The notes under the pieces were generated by a model. It ran no database searches. It was not told the DNA's origin and saw only the letters and a list, made by a program, of their open reading frames with translations. A stretch of 64,000 bases of DNA, from positions 1 to 64,000 of the forward strand of contig JAZNZJ010000012.1 of the NCBI GenBank assembly GCA_045594885.1. Direction: 5' to 3'. A program made the position numbers and the translations under genes. This document shows positions 60,690 to 64,000 of this stretch, piece after piece. The stretch is from Fimenecus sp045594885. GTDB taxonomy: Bacteria > Bacillota > Clostridia > Oscillospirales > Acutalibacteraceae. Each line of letters starts with the position of its first letter. Position 1 is the first letter of the stretch.

Positions 60690-61961
60690 ATGAGCAAAAC
60701 ACCATTTACTACAAAAGAAAAATTAGAAGAAATTGCAAAGGTGCATCCAACACCTTTCCATCTTTATGATGAAGCAGGAATACGTAAAAATGCAGAAAAT
60801 CTTAAGAAAGCATTTGCGTGGAATAAAGGATTTAAAGAATATTTCGCAGTTAAGGCAACTCCAAACCCATTTCTTATCAATATTTTGAGAGAATATGGCT
60901 GTGGTTGTGACTGCTCATCAATTACTGAGCTTATGCTTTCAAAGGCTATCGGTGCTGTGGGCGATGATATTATGTTTTCTTCAAATGACACTCCTCCTGC
61001 AGAGTTCAAATATGCTGATGACATCGGTGCGATTATAAACCTGGACGATATTACTCATATTGATATTCTTGAAAATACTCTTGGTTATCTTCCAAAGAAG
61101 CTTTCTTGCCGATATAATCCGGGCGGATATTTCTCAATTGCAAATAATATTATGGATAACCCCGGTGACGCAAAGTATGGTATGACAACCGAACAACTCT
61201 TTGAGGCATTCAAAATTATGAAATCAAAGGGTGTTGAGGAGTTTGGTATTCACGCATTCCTTGCAAGTAACACAGTTACAAATGAATACTATCCAACACT
61301 TGCAAAAACTCTTTTTGAAGTTGCAGTTAAACTTAAAGAAGAAACAGGTGCTCACATTAAATTTATCAATCTTTCAGGTGGTATTGGTATTCCATATCGC
61401 CCCGACCAAGAAGGTAACGATATTTTTGCAATCGGTGCAGGTGTAGAAAAGGTATATAATGAAATTCTTGTGCCTGCAGGAATGGATGATGTTGCAATTT
61501 ATACTGAACTTGGCAGATTTATGTTAGCACCATACGGTGCACTTGTAACTCGTGCAATTAACGAAAAGCATACACATAAAGAGTATATTGGTGTTGATGC
61601 TTGTGCAGTTAACCTTATGCGTCCTGCAATTTACGGTGCATATCATCACATTACCGTTATGGGTAAAGAAAATGAGCCTTGTGAATATAAGTATGATGTA
61701 ACAGGCTCTCTTTGTGAGAATAATGATAAATTCGCAATCGACAGAATGTTACCAAAGGTTGAAATGGGTGATTTGCTTTTCATTCACGATACAGGTGCTC
61801 ACGGTTTTGCTATGGGCTATAACTATAACGGTAAGCTTAAGTCTGCAGAAATTCTTCTTAAAGAAGACGGCAGTTTCCAGTTAATCCGCCGTGCAGAAAC
61901 TCCCGCAGATTATTTTGCTACATTTGATTGCTTTGATTTTTATAAAAAAGTTACTGAATAA
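60690..61961 (+). CDS. lysA: Diaminopimelate decarboxylase family (lysA-like)
   Basis: 423 residues. The fold type III PLP barrel has the PLP lysine in YFAVKATPNPF, HAFLASNTVTNEYY, NLSGGIGIPYRPDQEG and the phosphate loop, and the C-terminal catalytic Cys in VTGSLCENNDKF with HDTGAHGFAMGYNYN. It decarboxylates meso-diaminopimelate to lysine. The motif order fits DapDC well, though related decarboxylases share much of it. It lies between engB (two bases) and dnaE (13 bases). Confidence 0.9.
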   Translation: MSKTPFTTKEKLEEIAKVHPTPFHLYDEAGIRKNAENLKKAFAWNKGFKEYFAVKATPNPFLINILREYGCGCDCSSITELMLSKAIGAVGDDIMFSSNDTPPAEFKYADDIGAIINLDDITHIDILENTLGYLPKKLSCRYNPGGYFSIANNIMDNPGDAKYGMTTEQLFEAFKIMKSKGVEEFGIHAFLASNTVTNEYYPTLAKTLFEVAVKLKEETGAHIKFINLSGGIGIPYRPDQEGNDIFAIGAGVEKVYNEILVPAGMDDVAIYTELGRFMLAPYGALVTRAINEKHTHKEYIGVDACAVNLMRPAIYGAYHHITVMGKENEPCEYKYDVTGSLCENNDKFAIDRMLPKVEMGDLLFIHDTGAHGFAMGYNYNGKLKSAEILLKEDGSFQLIRRAETPADYFATFDCFDFYKKVTE

Positions 61962-61974
61962 TTGAGGTAAAACT

Positions 61975-64000
61975 ATGTCTTTTGTTCATTTGCATGTTCA
62001 TACAGAATATAGCTTGCTTGATGGTGTTTGCCGTCTTGACAGGCTTTGTTCTGTTGCAAAAGAACGGGGACAAAATGCAATTGCAATTACTGACCACGGT
62101 AATTTATTTGGTGCTGTTGATTTTTACAAAGCGGCAAAAAAAGCGGGAATTAAACCGATTATCGGCTGTGAGGTTTATGTTGCCGCGCGTTCTAGATTTG
62201 ATAAGGTATATGGTGTTGATTCTGAAAGACATCATCTTGTTTTACTTTGTAAAAATGAAACGGGTTATCAAAATCTTATTAAAATGGTTTCATCTGCTTG
62301 GGTTGACGGATTTTACACAAAACCAAGAATAGACCGTGAACTTTTAGAAAAGCATCACGATGGTTTGATTGCTCTTTCTGCTTGTCTTGCGGGTGAAGTG
62401 CCTAAATGTATTTCTAACGGTGATTATCACCGTGCTAAAGAAACTGCACTTTGGTATGAATTTGTGTTCGGTAAGGGTAATTATTACCTTGAAATGCAGA
62501 ATCATGGATTGGCTGAACAATTGCACGTCAATGATGTTCTAGTACGAATATCAAATGAAACGGGTATTCCGCTTGTTGCAACTAATGACGTTCATTATAT
62601 TGACCGTGAAGATGCAAAAACGCAGAAAATATTAATTTGTATTGCAACTAACCATACAATTGACGAAGAAAATTCTCTTGAGTTTGAAACGGATAATTTT
62701 TATTTGAAGACTGAAGATGAAATGCGTTCATTGTTTGCATCTTTACCCGGTGCAATCGAAAATACGCAAATAATTGCTGATAAATGTAATTTTGATTTTG
62801 AATTCGGTAATACAAAATTGCCTAATTTTGATGTTCCCGACGGTAAATCACATTATGAATATTTTAAAGAAAAATGCTATGAAGGTTTAAAAAAACGTTA
62901 CGGATTAAATCCTGATAAGCAATATATTGACCGTCTTGAATATGAGTTATCAGTTATAAATGATATGGGATATGTTGACTATTTTTTAATAGTGGCCGAC
63001 TTCATTCAGTATGCTCGTGATAACTCAATTCCCGTTGGACCTGGCAGAGGCTCGGGTGCGGGTAGTATTTGTGCTTACTGTATGGGAATAACTAATATTG
63101 ACCCCATAAAATATAATCTTATTTTTGAAAGATTTTTAAATCCTGAAAGAGTAAGTATGCCCGATATTGACGTGGATTTCTGCTATGAACGTCGTCAAGA
63201 AGTAATTGACTATGTTATAAAGAAATATGGTGCTGACCATGTATCTCAAATTGTCACATTTGGTACAATGAAAGCACGTGCCGCTTTGCGTGATGTGGGT
63301 AGGGCAATGGGACTTTCATACGCAACTGTTGATAATATTGCGAAAAAAATTCCACGAGTCCTTGGTATAACAATTGAAGATGCACTTAAAGACAGTGAAG
63401 AACTTCAAGCTTTGTATGAAAGTGACGACAAAATAAAAGAGTTAATTGACACATCAAAAAGTGTTGAAGGTATGCCAAGAAACTCGTCAACTCATGCTGC
63501 GGGTATTGTTATTACTGACCGTCCCGTCAGCGATTATGTTCCATTGGCAAAAAACGATGAATCAGTAGTGACGCAGTTTACAATGACCACAATTGAAGAA
63601 TTGGGTCTTCTTAAAATGGACTTTCTTGGACTTCGTACACTTACGGTAATCAACGATTGCGTTAAAAAGATTAAAGAAACAAATCCCGATTTTGATATTG
63701 ACAATATATCTTATGATGACCAAAAGGTTTATTCCCTTTTTACAGCAGGACAGACTGATGGTGTATTTCAATGCGAATCAAACGGTATGAGAAGTGTATT
63801 TACACGACTCAAGCCTACAAATCTTGAAGATATTATTGCGGTTATTTCATTGTATCGTCCGGGGCCGATGGACTCAATCGACAGTTATATCGAAAATCGC
63901 CACAATACTAACAGAATAAAATATAAAACTCCAATGCTTAGTGATATTCTTGACGTTACTTACGGTTGTATGGTCTATCAGGAGCAGGTTATGCAGATTT
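61975..64000 (+). CDS. dnaE: DNA polymerase III subunit alpha, 3' end outside window
   Basis: 675 codons are visible and the frame is open to the window end; TGAGGTAA precedes the ATG. The N-terminal PHP domain begins FVHLHVHTEYSLLDG and has ITDHGNLFG. The polymerase palm has GPGRGSGAGSICAY and PDIDVDF with catalytic Asp397 and Asp399, then TFGTMKARAALRDVGRAMG and SLYRPGPMDSI. This is the DnaE1-type replicative or lagging-strand polymerase; most Firmicutes also have PolC. A short frame at 61982-62332 in another phase is a shadow. Confidence 0.96.
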   Translation, partial: MSFVHLHVHTEYSLLDGVCRLDRLCSVAKERGQNAIAITDHGNLFGAVDFYKAAKKAGIKPIIGCEVYVAARSRFDKVYGVDSERHHLVLLCKNETGYQNLIKMVSSAWVDGFYTKPRIDRELLEKHHDGLIALSACLAGEVPKCISNGDYHRAKETALWYEFVFGKGNYYLEMQNHGLAEQLHVNDVLVRISNETGIPLVATNDVHYIDREDAKTQKILICIATNHTIDEENSLEFETDNFYLKTEDEMRSLFASLPGAIENTQIIADKCNFDFEFGNTKLPNFDVPDGKSHYEYFKEKCYEGLKKRYGLNPDKQYIDRLEYELSVINDMGYVDYFLIVADFIQYARDNSIPVGPGRGSGAGSICAYCMGITNIDPIKYNLIFERFLNPERVSMPDIDVDFCYERRQEVIDYVIKKYGADHVSQIVTFGTMKARAALRDVGRAMGLSYATVDNIAKKIPRVLGITIEDALKDSEELQALYESDDKIKELIDTSKSVEGMPRNSSTHAAGIVITDRPVSDYVPLAKNDESVVTQFTMTTIEELGLLKMDFLGLRTLTVINDCVKKIKETNPDFDIDNISYDDQKVYSLFTAGQTDGVFQCESNGMRSVFTRLKPTNLEDIIAVISLYRPGPMDSIDSYIENRHNTNRIKYKTPMLSDILDVTYGCMVYQEQVMQI

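Noticed and set aside
61982..62332. Open + frame of 116 codons
   Set aside because: It is in a different phase within dnaE, whose PHP-domain motifs read through the region.

Overview
The window is AT-rich DNA from a low-GC, spore-forming member of the Firmicutes. It most resembles the Clostridia, and within them gut Ruminococcaceae/Oscillospiraceae. The evidence for this is a set of sporulation and germination genes (gpr, spoIIP, ypeB, spoVAE, an alpha/beta SASP, a pdaA-like deacetylase and a SigH-like sigma factor), a dockerin-bearing leucine-rich-repeat protein, a choloylglycine hydrolase-type enzyme typical of gut bacteria, class B sortases, and Gram-positive housekeeping genes (hprK, whiA, rapZ, rbgA, tig-clpP-clpX). 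Gene order is mostly that of a normal chromosome. I see no phage, integrase, transposase, CRISPR array, tRNA or large rRNA gene.

Layout. 1-4.5 kb: the 3' end of an LRR-dockerin gene, a FliB-like cysteine-rich protein (-), a bile salt hydrolase/penicillin acylase family gene, and pnuC behind what looks like a regulated attenuator leader. This is followed by a GC-richer dispersed repeat. 4.5-6.3 kb (-): a small lipoprotein and ypeB. 6.3-8.7 kb: the sulfur-relay pair cysteine desulfurase-thiI. 8.7-15.3 kb: pncC, two class B sortases, a large membrane protein joining a degenerate CinA-like cytoplasmic part to an extracellular SpoIID domain, galE and a HAD hydrolase, all closely packed. 15.3-19.3 kb: RNase P RNA, a small membrane protein, recD2, then thiT behind a TPP riboswitch whose leader also carries a 190-bp imperfect palindrome. 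19.3-25 kb: yifB (-), a phosphohexomutase, a SigH-like sigma factor, a zinc-ribbon protein, spoVAE, and rpsT (-). 25-33.6 kb: gpr-spoIIP, yhaM, a two-component system, trmL (-), pdaA-like and SASP genes. 33.7-42 kb: hprK-murB-rapZ-whiA, two tandem signal peptidases, rbgA-rnhB-yraN, and thrC. 42-47 kb: a DUF1540 micro-protein (-), a phosphoesterase, tig-clpP-clpX and an EamA transporter. 47-55 kb: a sugar transferase, a degenerate LCP-like protein, a transglutaminase-like protein, the folate operon folE-folP-folB-folK, an exonuclease and a secreted protein. 55-64 kb: serC-serA (-), then lon-engB-lysA-dnaE, with dnaE running off the window end.

How the parts work together. Many genes act at the cell envelope and in endospore morphogenesis: SpoIIP and a SpoIID-domain protein remodel peptidoglycan, PdaA modifies cortex, GPR degrades SASPs, and YpeB and SpoVAE belong to germination. 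Housekeeping operons show tight coupling, with repeated 1-14 bp overlaps. The two regions most worth following up are the pncC-srtB-srtB-(CinA-like/SpoIID) cluster and the leader RNAs in front of pnuC and thiT. All assignments come from reading the sequence and recalling family motifs; no database search was run.
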